NCBI GenBank assembly: GCA_937121175.1
Contig: CAKZKD010000034.1
Coordinates: 1-64,000 of the forward strand
Length of the DNA stretch: 64,000 nt
Direction of reading: 5' to 3'
DNA from: an uncultured Flavobacteriales bacterium
Lineage (GTDB): Bacteria; Bacteroidota; Bacteroidia; Flavobacteriales_G; Salibacteraceae
How positions within the stretch are numbered: position 1 is the stretch's first letter; each line of letters begins with the position of its first letter. The notes below the pieces were generated by a model. That model had not been told where the DNA came from and ran no database searches. It worked only from the letters and a program-made list of their open reading frames with translations. A program made the position numbers and the translations under genes. Below, piece after piece: positions 34,941 to 44,238 of the stretch.

Positions 34941-36281
34941 ATGAAAAAAGCCCTACTCTCTATCTCCACATTGATTATCAGCTCTGGTCTAGTAGCACAA
35001 ACTGACCCGGCAATCACATCTTGGCTACAGAATAACACCATCAAAGGCAGTCACTACGTAAGCGGCAATTCTACTGTTATTGACGACGATGTACTAGCAA
35101 ATGTTCAACAGGTGCAGTTCTCGGCGAATTTCGTTTATGTGAGTACAAACGGTATTCCCGCTTATCCTACCGGACCTTTTTTAGACGGTAATCCATCGCT
35201 TGCAACGGAACAAAATGCCATCTATAAAATTCCATTAAGCCCAACTCAAAATACGGGAACCCCCACAAATACTACTGCTGGTACCATTGCCATATTTATA
35301 AATGGTGTATCTCTCTACGATTATAGAGATGGAGTGTCTTACAGCTTAACGGCTTCTGCTGACCAAGGAGGGCCAACTGGTGGAAGTGGCGATGGCGTCT
35401 GGAATAGAGATGCCATTCCAGCAGAAATGGACGGTTTTGACTGTTCAAAAGGACATCCAGCAATGGGCGACTATCATCATCATCAAAATCCTTCAGCATT
35501 CAAATTGGACAAAACAGTGGTTTCAACTATCTGCAATATGTACGATGCAGAAGGACTATATACGATTAATGCAAGCGCTCATTCTCCATTAATTGGATTT
35601 GCTTACGATGGATTTCCAATATATGGAGCCTACGGATACGATAATACTGATGGAACTGGCGGTATTGTTAGAATAAAATCTTCGTACAAACTAAGAAACA
35701 TAACAGTGAGAACTGAATATGCGGACGGTACTGACGTCACTGATGGACCTGCAGTGGGCACCAATTTCCCACTAGGTCATTACCGAGAAGATTACGAATA
35801 CAATGCTACCAACGGCCATTTAGACGAGCATAACGGAAGATTTTGTGTTACTCCGGAGTACCCAAATGGTATCTACGCTTACTTCTGTACTGTTGATGAA
35901 AATTGGAACTCCGCGTACCCTTATGCAGTAGGTCCTACATTTTACGGAAATTATGCTGACCGCTCCGTGAGTTCAGTTTCTGAAACCGTTGAGCCTTATT
36001 ACGCTACAAGTATTTCTGAGGTCCAGTCTAGCGTGCTAGATTTTAGTGTATTCCCTAACCCAGCAAATGATTTTATAGCCGTGCAAGTCAATGGTTTGGT
36101 GAAAAACACGATTCAATTGGAATTAATTTCCATGAAAGGCGATGTGGTAAGAAGCTCTGAAATTGCACAAGGAACCACGATTTGGTATTTAGACACCAAA
36201 ACACTTTACAATGGCCACTACGTACTTCGAGTTATCGACCAAGAATCTGTGACTACTCAGAAGGTTGTGCTTTCGAAATAG
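34941..36281 (+). CDS. YHYH-domain T9SS-secreted protein
   Basis: The 446-residue protein has a signal peptide (ending LVAQ), a YHYH-type domain with DCSKGHPAMGDYHHHQNPSAF (about 168-186), SPLIGFAYDGFPIYGAYGY and GHLDEHNGRFCVTPEYPNGIYAYF, and a T9SS sorting tail (FSVFPNPANDFIAV, LYNGHYVLRVI, QKVVLSK). YHYH domains are His-rich, with proposed metal-binding roles. It lies 54 bp downstream of the MbnH gene in the same direction, before a good terminator. It is plausibly a copper-binding, surface-exposed member of the same system. Confidence 0.85.
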   Translation: MKKALLSISTLIISSGLVAQTDPAITSWLQNNTIKGSHYVSGNSTVIDDDVLANVQQVQFSANFVYVSTNGIPAYPTGPFLDGNPSLATEQNAIYKIPLSPTQNTGTPTNTTAGTIAIFINGVSLYDYRDGVSYSLTASADQGGPTGGSGDGVWNRDAIPAEMDGFDCSKGHPAMGDYHHHQNPSAFKLDKTVVSTICNMYDAEGLYTINASAHSPLIGFAYDGFPIYGAYGYDNTDGTGGIVRIKSSYKLRNITVRTEYADGTDVTDGPAVGTNFPLGHYREDYEYNATNGHLDEHNGRFCVTPEYPNGIYAYFCTVDENWNSAYPYAVGPTFYGNYADRSVSSVSETVEPYYATSISEVQSSVLDFSVFPNPANDFIAVQVNGLVKNTIQLELISMKGDVVRSSEIAQGTTIWYLDTKTLYNGHYVLRVIDQESVTTQKVVLSK

Positions 36282-36302
36282 GATTTATTTTCAGTTTGTT
36301 TG

Positions 36303-36334
36303 AAAGGCTCGATTTGCAATAATCGGGCTTTTTT
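36303..36334 (+). terminator. Rho-independent terminator after YHYH gene
   Basis: GCTCGATT pairs with AATCGGGC around loop TGCAAT (one G-T wobble), with outer A-T pairs and a run of six T at 36329-36334. It closes the sigma/MbnP-MbnH/YHYH region; its T-run touches the stop codon of the convergent DUF418 gene. Confidence 0.8.
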
Positions 36335-37475
36335 ATTGCTTTTTTCCAGCTAATATCCGCCAGCATAACTCCAAAGGCCCTTGCCGTAATCGAGAGAGCC
36401 AAACATGCGATAGTAAGGTTTGAATGAAAAATATTATGACAGAGATGTATAGCAATTCCATTGGATTTAATGAGCCATAAAGACCAAATCCGAAGCCGTA
36501 GAACAAAACGACGCAAACCAGCGATTGAAAGAAATAATTTGTCAGCGACATTCGACCCACAGGTGAAAATATTCGGATTAGGTACACTCCTACTCTGAGT
36601 CTGCATAAATGAATAAAACCAAAAATATAAACCGCACCAAGAACGATTTCAAAAACAATGTTTTGGACTATCAATACTGGAATCAATAACGGATTTTCAT
36701 CAGGCTGGTAAAGGGCAAAATATTCTCCTCTATACAGATACCATAGAATCGCCATACTGAAACCTAGAAGTAAATAAGGAGTTTTAGGCAGGTAGGATTC
36801 AATCAGTTTCAATTTTCCTGCTGCTATTCCAAAGCAAAACAAGGCAAGTTCTTTTGGTAGATAAAAAACTAATTTTTCATTTCTCAATGACCAAAACTCC
36901 TCCAGTCTATATGGCAGTAGTTCCATGTACGAAGAACTTGAATAAAGACGAATAAACGCGTCTAATTTCATCTCAGAAGCAATACCGGGGTCTGGAAGTT
37001 CGAACAGCTTCACGATTAGTACTGCAAATGCAGAAGACAAATACAACCCCAAGCCTATTATAAATAGTTTTCGGGGATTGAATCTGAGCAAATACGGAAT
37101 CAAAAAACCCAATATAGCATAGGGCAGTAAAATATCACCAAACCAAAAGAATATTAAGTGGGCCAAACCAAATACAGCCAACACAAACATTCGCCGATTC
37201 CAATAATTGGTAAATAGACCTAAATCAGATATTTTTTGTGATTGAAGCTGTGCACCATAGCCGAATAAAAAGGCAAAAATGAACATGAATTTCCCAGCAA
37301 CGAATGAGGATGAGAAGAAAACCAAACTGCTATTCACTCCTTCAAATGCGCCATAGAATACGGAATAATGAGCATAAGGTGCATTGAACACATATATGTT
37401 TACCCAAAGAATACCCAGTAAGGCAAAGCCACGAAGGGCGTCTATAGCATGTATCCTGTTTGCAGGTAAAAGCAA
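36333..37475 (-). CDS. DUF418 membrane protein
   Basis: The 380-residue polytopic membrane protein opens with the DUF418 signature RIHAIDALRGFALLGILWVNIYV and ends with LTNYFFQSLVCVVLFYGFGFGLYG and QGPLELCWR. About eight to ten membrane helices are visible. DUF418 proteins resemble acyltransferase_3-type membrane proteins and are of unknown function. It stands alone and is convergent with the YHYH gene. Confidence 0.88.
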   Translation of the reverse strand: MLLPANRIHAIDALRGFALLGILWVNIYVFNAPYAHYSVFYGAFEGVNSSLVFFSSSFVAGKFMFIFAFLFGYGAQLQSQKISDLGLFTNYWNRRMFVLAVFGLAHLIFFWFGDILLPYAILGFLIPYLLRFNPRKLFIIGLGLYLSSAFAVLIVKLFELPDPGIASEMKLDAFIRLYSSSSYMELLPYRLEEFWSLRNEKLVFYLPKELALFCFGIAAGKLKLIESYLPKTPYLLLGFSMAILWYLYRGEYFALYQPDENPLLIPVLIVQNIVFEIVLGAVYIFGFIHLCRLRVGVYLIRIFSPVGRMSLTNYFFQSLVCVVLFYGFGFGLYGSLNPMELLYISVIIFFIQTLLSHVWLSRLRQGPLELCWRILAGKKQ

Positions 37476-37584
37476 TTGACTAATTAATTTAGAGGATTAT
37501 TATTAATCAATCAAAAGTAATTTTTAGAGAATGATAAGTGATTGGTAGCTCTCAGGAATAATTGATTGACTTACTACCAACTAC

Positions 37585-38520
37585 TTAAGCCTTTACCACT
37601 CTAATCGTTTGCACTTCGAGGTCGTTTACCTTTATTGCCAATAGATAAATGCCAGAAGAATTCAAGTTTTTAGGAATCCACTCTATTTCGTATTTGTCTT
37701 GTACTAAGCCTCCTTTATTTACAGAATCCAGCAAACTTCCAGAAACATCGTAAAGATTCAATGCAATATTGGCATTCTTAAAAACGCCTATTTTTATGGT
37801 CATCCTATCCACAAAAGGATTTGGATAAACGCTGTAAATCATTCCCTTGTCAATATGCTCTGAATGAACTCCTGTTTCTATTGTTTTTCCAATTGCGTCC
37901 AATGCAATATCCCACGTCCCCTTGAAGATTCCATTTTCTTTTGAAAGCGGAATTATACGGTCTGTAGCATCATAAGTACCGGATTCAATGGAAGCCGCCG
38001 CATCATTTTTGATGCTGGTGTCCCCTTCAAAATAGAGTTGTGTGGTTAATGTTGATTTTCCCGGAGCAGTAATTTTAAAGTGAATGTGCGATGGCCTGTA
38101 TTCATTTCCATTGAGGTATTTCCCGGGTTTTATGGTTTCAAAACTGTAATATCCTTGGTTATCGGATTTAGTTTTCCCTCTTAACTTATACCCCGTATTG
38201 TCATAAGCCCCCGAATCGTCAGCGTGCCAAACATCAATCACAGCATTCTCGATATATTCGGTGCAATCATTATTGGTTACTCGGCCACTAATTATTAGAC
38301 GTTCTCCTGCTTCATTACTATCCGCCAATTGTCCATTTTTTATCTCAGGTGGATTTTTTGTATAAAACGGTCCTTCTCCGTAATAATCTAATGTGCAAGG
38401 TGCACAAGAATTCGCTCCAGCTTCAGCGGCATAATTACCCGCAGCGCTAACAGGAAACAGGCTTACACCAGCCGAGAATACTCCAAGTTGTTTTAAAAAT
38501 TTCCTTCGTTCTTGTTTCAT
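37585..38520 (-). CDS. Intradiol ring-cleavage dioxygenase-like protein with T9SS tail
   Basis: The 311-residue protein opens with a twin-arginine-like signal (RRKFLKQLGVFSAGVSLFP), followed by an intradiol dioxygenase domain with iron ligands Tyr106 (DDSGAYDNTGY), Tyr135 (IKPGKY), His145 and His147 (YRPSHIHFKI), and ends with a T9SS sorting domain (YSVYPNPFVDRMTI, LNSSGIYLLAI). The complete Tyr/Tyr/His/His set indicates a mononuclear iron enzyme, possibly acting on aromatic substrates outside the cell. Co-occurrence of a Tat-like and a T9SS signal is unusual. Confidence 0.85.
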   Translation of the reverse strand: MKQERRKFLKQLGVFSAGVSLFPVSAAGNYAAEAGANSCAPCTLDYYGEGPFYTKNPPEIKNGQLADSNEAGERLIISGRVTNNDCTEYIENAVIDVWHADDSGAYDNTGYKLRGKTKSDNQGYYSFETIKPGKYLNGNEYRPSHIHFKITAPGKSTLTTQLYFEGDTSIKNDAAASIESGTYDATDRIIPLSKENGIFKGTWDIALDAIGKTIETGVHSEHIDKGMIYSVYPNPFVDRMTIKIGVFKNANIALNLYDVSGSLLDSVNKGGLVQDKYEIEWIPKNLNSSGIYLLAIKVNDLEVQTIRVVKA

Positions 38521-38537
38521 GTTTTTATTCGCAATTA

Positions 38538-39869
38538 TTAGTATTTAATTATTCTCTTCTGAACCGTCTTGTCGTACATTCTAAAATCAATGATATACTC
38601 GCCTTTTGGGAAACTAGACAAGTCAATTTTATCCACCATATTGTCGTATTCTCTCAACTTCTGACCAGAAGTATTGTAAACCGAAACGGCAGGTAAAACA
38701 CCCAAGTCTTTGGTTAGAATTTTAATATTAACTTTTCCATCGGTAGGATTTGGAAAAATAACAAATTCGGATTCGAATTGGAGAAAGTTAACCCCTTTAA
38801 TCACAGTAGTATCTCCTTTCGAGGTGTCTTTTGCAGGGAGCGCTCCAGTTCGCATCATCAGCCCACCTTCTCCTATTACATACCCTACTCCATTTTCAAA
38901 CAACTTTGCTTTATTGAGGGGTTTATCAGCTAGTTTATGAAACCAACTATTCGATGAATCTTTAATAATAATTACTCCATTTCTGATATTACTAGATCCT
39001 ACCATAATGCCGCAATTCTGATTAAGAAACTCCATGTCTTCAATTATTGGATAGTAAAAAGTAGGCTCATAAGTACTATCAACAGAAAAGGTCTTTCCGG
39101 AATCCACCGATTTATACAATTGATAAAAACCTCTTTTTGTAGCGGCGTACCAAGCGCCACCATTTAATGCTGCAACAGATGTAACGCCATGTGTATCCAA
39201 TAAGGTGCTGTCATAAGCTCCTGTTACCCATTGTTTAGAGCGCAAGTATCCATCAGAGTTTGCGAAAATGGTAAGTGAACTGTCCTTATCTACATCCGTT
39301 ATTTTGTGCGCTTTTTGAGGGTTTGTAAACGTTTCATCATGATTAAACGAAAACGGGCCGTTGTAAAAGTTTTGAAAAACTCCATTGCCCGAGCAAGACT
39401 CACCGTATGTAATAAGATTCACATATCCATTTCCCTTGTTTTCTTCTAAAGCGGTAAAGCCCGAGATATTGCAAAACATAGTTGAATCGGAGTACAGAAA
39501 TTTGCTGTAACTCTGTCCTTCGTCCGGCGTTATTGAACCGTGAAAGCCTTTTTGCCAGGTAATAAACAAACCTGAATCAATATGGCTAAAAGAAAAACCT
39601 GGATGATAATCAATCCCAACGATATTTCCATTATTACCGGGTTTCTCACCTGTAGTTGGAGGCGTCAAATCCTTCCATGTTTGGCCTCCATCAGTGGTCT
39701 TTTTGAATAAATAATTATCCCCAACAATGTATCCTACATTCGGAGTATGCCAGTACATATCGTTAATATTCTCGGTGGTTTTGGTATCGACAACCTTCCA
39801 GTCGAATTTGGTTTGAGAAAATGCAGAACAACTGCACAACAGTGCAATAAAGATGTGTAATATTTTCAT
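38538..39869 (-). CDS. BNR/YCF48-like T9SS-secreted protein
   Basis: The 443-residue protein has a signal peptide (ending AFSQ), beta-propeller-like repeats of the photosystem II stability/BNR type (DMYWHTPNVGYIVGDNYLFK, TTDGGQTWKDL, KSVDSGKTFSVD, NQNCGIMVGSS), and a T9SS tail (FVIFPNPTDGKVNI, FPKGEYIIDF). A carbohydrate- or protein-binding surface propeller is likely. It is 17 bp upstream of the dioxygenase gene, so the two may be co-transcribed. Confidence 0.85.
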   Translation of the reverse strand: MKILHIFIALLCSCSAFSQTKFDWKVVDTKTTENINDMYWHTPNVGYIVGDNYLFKKTTDGGQTWKDLTPPTTGEKPGNNGNIVGIDYHPGFSFSHIDSGLFITWQKGFHGSITPDEGQSYSKFLYSDSTMFCNISGFTALEENKGNGYVNLITYGESCSGNGVFQNFYNGPFSFNHDETFTNPQKAHKITDVDKDSSLTIFANSDGYLRSKQWVTGAYDSTLLDTHGVTSVAALNGGAWYAATKRGFYQLYKSVDSGKTFSVDSTYEPTFYYPIIEDMEFLNQNCGIMVGSSNIRNGVIIIKDSSNSWFHKLADKPLNKAKLFENGVGYVIGEGGLMMRTGALPAKDTSKGDTTVIKGVNFLQFESEFVIFPNPTDGKVNIKILTKDLGVLPAVSVYNTSGQKLREYDNMVDKIDLSSFPKGEYIIDFRMYDKTVQKRIIKY

Positions 39870-39988
39870 GGTAACTTATTTAATACAAAGGACTTGAATT
39901 AAAAACGTTCTATGACGTACAATTTCGTTAATTCATTGCACAATTGGTGAAATGACTGGAAGGTACACGTAACATTAAAGAATATCTG

Positions 39989-41905
39989 CTATTCTGATTT
40001 CACCAACTTTACTCTATTGATAACAGTACCTTTTGTGTACTGTAACGTGTAAACCCCAGTAGCCAAATGGCCAAGCTTTAAAACACCGGACTCTGATACT
40101 GATACTTGAAATACAATTTGCCCACTAGCACTTCGTATTAGAATGTTCTCGATGTTATCATCCTCAGGTTCAATTGTCAAAATATCAGAAAATGGATTTG
40201 GGAAAACTGCTCTTTCAATTTGGGTTTCAAATTCGTCATTGCCCAACTTGTATCCACAATTGAACTGGATTTTTGCAGTTTCTAATACTTCATCTCTTCC
40301 ATCAATAACACCCTGAATAGTTGGCTTAACTTTAATATCGGGTACAATTCCTATTTGCTGAGTTTGCCTGTGGTCTGGATAAAAGATTTCTACAGCACCA
40401 AATCGAATGGTCACCTGGCCGGGTAAAAACAGTTTGGTAGTACTCCCATCTGAACCAGCTGTTTGACTGCCTATTTTTAAGGCATCAGGAAATTGCTCCA
40501 ATCCCATGACTGTGTATTCCGCTTGACTCTGAGTTTGTTCGTTCATTAAGATTGCTATGTTCCCACGGTAAGGTGTGGGAGTCCCCTGTCCAATGAACTC
40601 TTTCCAGCCAAACAAAGTTCCAGGGTGAAACACATCAGATTCTTTCATAAACGCAGTCTGAATAGAATCCGGATAAAGGTGGTTCACAATTCCCCACAGG
40701 GTTCCGTTAGGGTAATTTCTACAGTCAAAAATGATGACGTCGATGTCATTTATGGAATTAAAAATTGAATCTATGTCAGCAAATTCTAATTGTCCCATAT
40801 CAATAATTGCTTGAGTACAACCCAATTCGCTGGTGTCAATGTTTAAGGTTGGCGTAGTTGCACTATCCAAAAAATACCTGAAATTATGAAACCGTTCTTC
40901 TTGATGTTTTGCAAACCCAGATGCTTTGCGCACTTCCACATCAAAATTGCCTGCCTCACCATATAATATATTGTCAGCCAATGAACGGTTTAGCACAGAA
41001 GGATTTGAATGTGGCGTGTATTGAGTCAGGCTATCTCTGTATTCTTGAATGGTTAATCCGTCAATCTTTACGATCACATCGCCAATCTTAAGGTTTGTTT
41101 TAGTTGGTAATGTGGAAGTGACCACCAACTCATTTTCAATGAATTTTGCATGAAAAGGCGTGTAATTTGCCCCATACCACTCTGTTCGATATCTCGAACT
41201 AAGGTAGGTGTGTGAATCGTTGGTTTTGGTTGCCAAGCGCAGCAAGGCAAGTAAGTACGTGTGTTCAGTATTTGCGTAATAAAATTCTGGAATTGCACTC
41301 AAAAGGTTTTCATCCCAAGTTCCGCTCATATATTTTTTGAATGGAGAGAAATACTCAATGGCATTCCAAAATCGAAACAGCGCTAGCAAACGCAATTCTT
41401 TAGTGATTTGGTTGGTTCTATTGTAATACGCATTGTCTTTATCAAACTGAGGTACCCGAACATATTGGTTAAAAGGATAAACATAGGCGTTCGTATCTGG
41501 CCGATACTCAGAAATAACCGTGTCTAAAAACAGTTGTTGGGCATTTGAGAATAAAGGGCTGTCTGTCCAATCTACATCTCCGCTAATCCGATTCGAATCC
41601 GGAACTAAAACAGGAGACGTGGTTGCCTTTTCCATTCTTCCGGCCAGAGAAAAAAGGTGGTCAATGGCGATTGGAAAACCGTTACCAGAAACTGAGGTAT
41701 CAATAATAGTAATTGCCTCTTCCAAGGCATTGTCCCATGAAAGATTTCCTTTAGCAACTTCAGTATGAAAATATTTGAGATGCCCCCATGACTTACAGAG
41801 TAAGTAATACTCCTGAGTCCTCATTGAGTCTAATTGAGCATTTGCTGGGTTTCCGAGAAATACTAAAACTGTGAGCGTAAGAACTGTATAAAGGCGAAGT
41901 ATCAT
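39989..41905 (-). CDS. S41-family peptidase with T9SS sorting domain
   Basis: The 638-residue protein has a signal peptide (ending ANAQ), an N-terminal helical segment, a PDZ-like domain (LKIGDVIVKIDGLTIQEY), a S41 protease core with the nucleophile in TQSQAEYTVMGLEQF (Ser about 460), and a following TAGSDGSTTK stretch (catalytic Lys region not confirmed). The tail is type A sorting (RAVFPNPFSDIL, LATGVYTLQY). S41 enzymes cleave from C-termini or trim exported proteins. The T9SS tail places it outside the cell. It stands alone. Confidence 0.85.
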   Translation of the reverse strand: MILRLYTVLTLTVLVFLGNPANAQLDSMRTQEYYLLCKSWGHLKYFHTEVAKGNLSWDNALEEAITIIDTSVSGNGFPIAIDHLFSLAGRMEKATTSPVLVPDSNRISGDVDWTDSPLFSNAQQLFLDTVISEYRPDTNAYVYPFNQYVRVPQFDKDNAYYNRTNQITKELRLLALFRFWNAIEYFSPFKKYMSGTWDENLLSAIPEFYYANTEHTYLLALLRLATKTNDSHTYLSSRYRTEWYGANYTPFHAKFIENELVVTSTLPTKTNLKIGDVIVKIDGLTIQEYRDSLTQYTPHSNPSVLNRSLADNILYGEAGNFDVEVRKASGFAKHQEERFHNFRYFLDSATTPTLNIDTSELGCTQAIIDMGQLEFADIDSIFNSINDIDVIIFDCRNYPNGTLWGIVNHLYPDSIQTAFMKESDVFHPGTLFGWKEFIGQGTPTPYRGNIAILMNEQTQSQAEYTVMGLEQFPDALKIGSQTAGSDGSTTKLFLPGQVTIRFGAVEIFYPDHRQTQQIGIVPDIKVKPTIQGVIDGRDEVLETAKIQFNCGYKLGNDEFETQIERAVFPNPFSDILTIEPEDDNIENILIRSASGQIVFQVSVSESGVLKLGHLATGVYTLQYTKGTVINRVKLVKSE

Positions 41906-42076
41906 TAACGAATAAAGGTATTATTTATCTACAAATACTTAACTAACAGTATTTAAGCGGTTGTTCAACGAATGCAATGCATGAATAAACCGTTCCTCAT
42001 TTAATCATGGATTTAAAGCCAATCTATTCTCACTTCAGATATTTTTGAACTCATGTTGGATTATTCCTCTTCTCCT

Positions 42077-42880
42077 ATGAAAATTGCAGTTGTCATTCTT
42101 AGTTTGTTTTGTTTGTCATTTTTGGTAAAGCAACGCGATTGGATACTCCGTTTCGACGGTAAACAATTGAACCCAAAGAACATTATTAAGGAAGTAAAAA
42201 AGAACCCGCAAGCTTCAGATGTAAGTCTTACCAACGGAACTATTGATTTTATCCCTGAAGAGTTATTAGACTTGCGCAGTCTTCGAGACTTACTTATTGG
42301 TAATATTCAATTTGGAAGCCCTGAAAAACTAAATGGTTGCCTTTGCACCATTAAACACCTAACCAAATTACACATCACAAATTCTAATATTACCGAATTG
42401 AATCTAGCAGATTCATGTGAAGTGATTTATCTGCGTGAATTGACTTTGGTTAACCTGCAATTAACCCAACTAAAAATTAGACCTTGGAATCCTTCCATCA
42501 AAAGAGTCACGATTTTCAATACTTCGTTAGACGCATTACCAGAAAAATTTGAGACCATAGACCATATCGAGTCGTTGACCATTGGCATGAATAAAAATAT
42601 GGATTTGGCGAATGAACTACGTAAATTGACTTCTCAGAAGAAAATAAAGATTATTGCCCTATCCTACAGTGAATTGAACGAATTTCCAGCGGAACTTTTT
42701 AGTCTTAAAACCCTAGAAGAAATTCAGTTGCATGGTAATGATCTTTTGGCTTTTGACCAACGCCTAAAACAATTGCCAAATTTGAAAAAACTCAAACTGA
42801 GTCAGAATAAAACAACGCTTAGCGAGGCCGTAAAAGCGGAATTTAAAAGCGAATTACCCAATTGCGAGATTACGTTTTAG
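42077..42880 (+). CDS. Leucine-rich-repeat protein
   Basis: The 267-residue protein begins with a signal-like hydrophobic segment (MKIAVVILSLFCLSFLV) and continues as loosely repeated LRR units (LTKLHITNSNITELNL, LEEIQLHGNDLLAFDQRL, LKKLKLSQNKTTL). A binding role is likely, ligand unknown. An upstream ATG at 42053 in the same frame is possible. It is convergent, 10 bp from the next gene on the reverse strand. Confidence 0.75.
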   Translation: MKIAVVILSLFCLSFLVKQRDWILRFDGKQLNPKNIIKEVKKNPQASDVSLTNGTIDFIPEELLDLRSLRDLLIGNIQFGSPEKLNGCLCTIKHLTKLHITNSNITELNLADSCEVIYLRELTLVNLQLTQLKIRPWNPSIKRVTIFNTSLDALPEKFETIDHIESLTIGMNKNMDLANELRKLTSQKKIKIIALSYSELNEFPAELFSLKTLEEIQLHGNDLLAFDQRLKQLPNLKKLKLSQNKTTLSEAVKAEFKSELPNCEITF

Positions 42881-42890
42881 TGTTCTTTTA

Positions 42891-44192
42891 CTATTCTCTA
42901 TCCAAAAACACTCTTAATTCAATTCCAGTCTGGGCATCGGGCGCATTATCTACCAAAAAATCTTCTCGCAAATAGCAAGAAATTGAATAATTGCTTTTGC
43001 TGTACGTGAACATGAAATTAGAAGCTGTAACGGTTCTGTATAAGTGTTTCATCGTTTGAAACCAATGTGGAGATTCTCGCGACCAATTGGGTGAATCCTC
43101 TGGCCCTGGAACAGTAAGGACAATATCATCAAAGTCTTCTTTTCGATTGTAAGCACTCTGACCCCACCAGTCTATTCCTATGAATATTTCTGCGTTTTTT
43201 TTGGAAATAAACCCTACACCGGTCATTAAGTCAAAACTGTACAACCAAGGGCTAGAACTTATACTGTACCCCTCACCTGCTCGCACAAAGGATTGATTAA
43301 GTGCAGCGAGACTAAATCCCATGTTCCATTCGAACCTTTTCCTGAAAGGAATTTTTTTTAGAATACTTCCGCTGAATCCGGCATCTGCTCCTGGATTAAT
43401 TGGGTTGGTATTTAATCCTAGATGAACTCCAAGGTTAGTAAAAAACAATCGTTCTTCTAAGAAGTCTAATCCAGGGTAATACGTGTAATCTGCCTCAATA
43501 CCAGTGAACATCGAACTCCCCTGATTCAACTCAAAGGACTTTCCATCAAAACTAGTGTACTGTGTGTAGGCTTCATTAATTCCGTAAAATTTGCGTTTGA
43601 AGGCATCTTCTCCGCCAGCTACATTGGAATGAAACCATTCTATAAAATCATCGCTTGTAAATAGAGAGTATGGCGTATTGCCTTTATCAAATAGATAGGC
43701 GCGCGCATTCAGCGTTAGTTCTTGCTGTTTACCTAATGGAACTGCAAATTGCATTCGAAAAACTCGATATACGCCATCTGAATAAAAGGTGGATGTTTTG
43801 GCGGGTAAAGACAAATCGTAAAGTCGTTGTCTATCGTCCCAAGATGTTGTTTTAATAAGTTCTTGTTGATCCGCTGAAGTTGGCTTATATGCCTTGTTCT
43901 GTGGCAACCAAACGTTGCCATTTGAATAATTAAATCCAATTGAAGCTTTTGGATTCGGTCTGGTTTGGAAGTTATGACTAATTCTAGATATGTAGATGCC
44001 AAACGGGTGTGTGCTTAGCGTATTTGGCAAGATTAAATCTGTGATTATTGGCTCTTTAAGTAAATGGCTGTCCTGAGCCTTGATTGCATGTATACTTAAA
44101 ATACTAAAAGCAAAAAGGAATGCTTTATACACAAGTCCAGACGAACGACTATGTTTTCTTTGACATTCATTTTTTCTTTTAGCGACTTCCAT
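42891..44192 (-). CDS. Outer-membrane-like beta-barrel protein, possibly DUF3187
   Basis: The 433-residue protein has an extended N-terminus, a signal-like segment (FLFAFSILSIHAIKAQ), then a long beta-strand-rich body with aromatic-belt features (MQFAVPLGKQQELTL, FEWNMGFSLAALNQSF, PWLYSFDLMTGVGF) and a C-terminal IELRVFLDRE strand. It resembles DUF3187-type outer-membrane proteins of unknown function, from memory only. It shares direction with the bestrophin gene but is separated by 46 bp. Confidence 0.65.
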   Translation of the reverse strand: MEVAKRKNECQRKHSRSSGLVYKAFLFAFSILSIHAIKAQDSHLLKEPIITDLILPNTLSTHPFGIYISRISHNFQTRPNPKASIGFNYSNGNVWLPQNKAYKPTSADQQELIKTTSWDDRQRLYDLSLPAKTSTFYSDGVYRVFRMQFAVPLGKQQELTLNARAYLFDKGNTPYSLFTSDDFIEWFHSNVAGGEDAFKRKFYGINEAYTQYTSFDGKSFELNQGSSMFTGIEADYTYYPGLDFLEERLFFTNLGVHLGLNTNPINPGADAGFSGSILKKIPFRKRFEWNMGFSLAALNQSFVRAGEGYSISSSPWLYSFDLMTGVGFISKKNAEIFIGIDWWGQSAYNRKEDFDDIVLTVPGPEDSPNWSRESPHWFQTMKHLYRTVTASNFMFTYSKSNYSISCYLREDFLVDNAPDAQTGIELRVFLDRE

Positions 44193-44238
44193 GGTTCGTT
44201 ACGAAAGTAGTTTTTCTGAGCTGAGCTTAGAGTAAATG

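Noticed and set aside
42000-42076. Operator-like symmetric segment ahead of the LRR gene
   Set aside because: No convincing inverted repeat; sequence is AT-rich with chance symmetry only.
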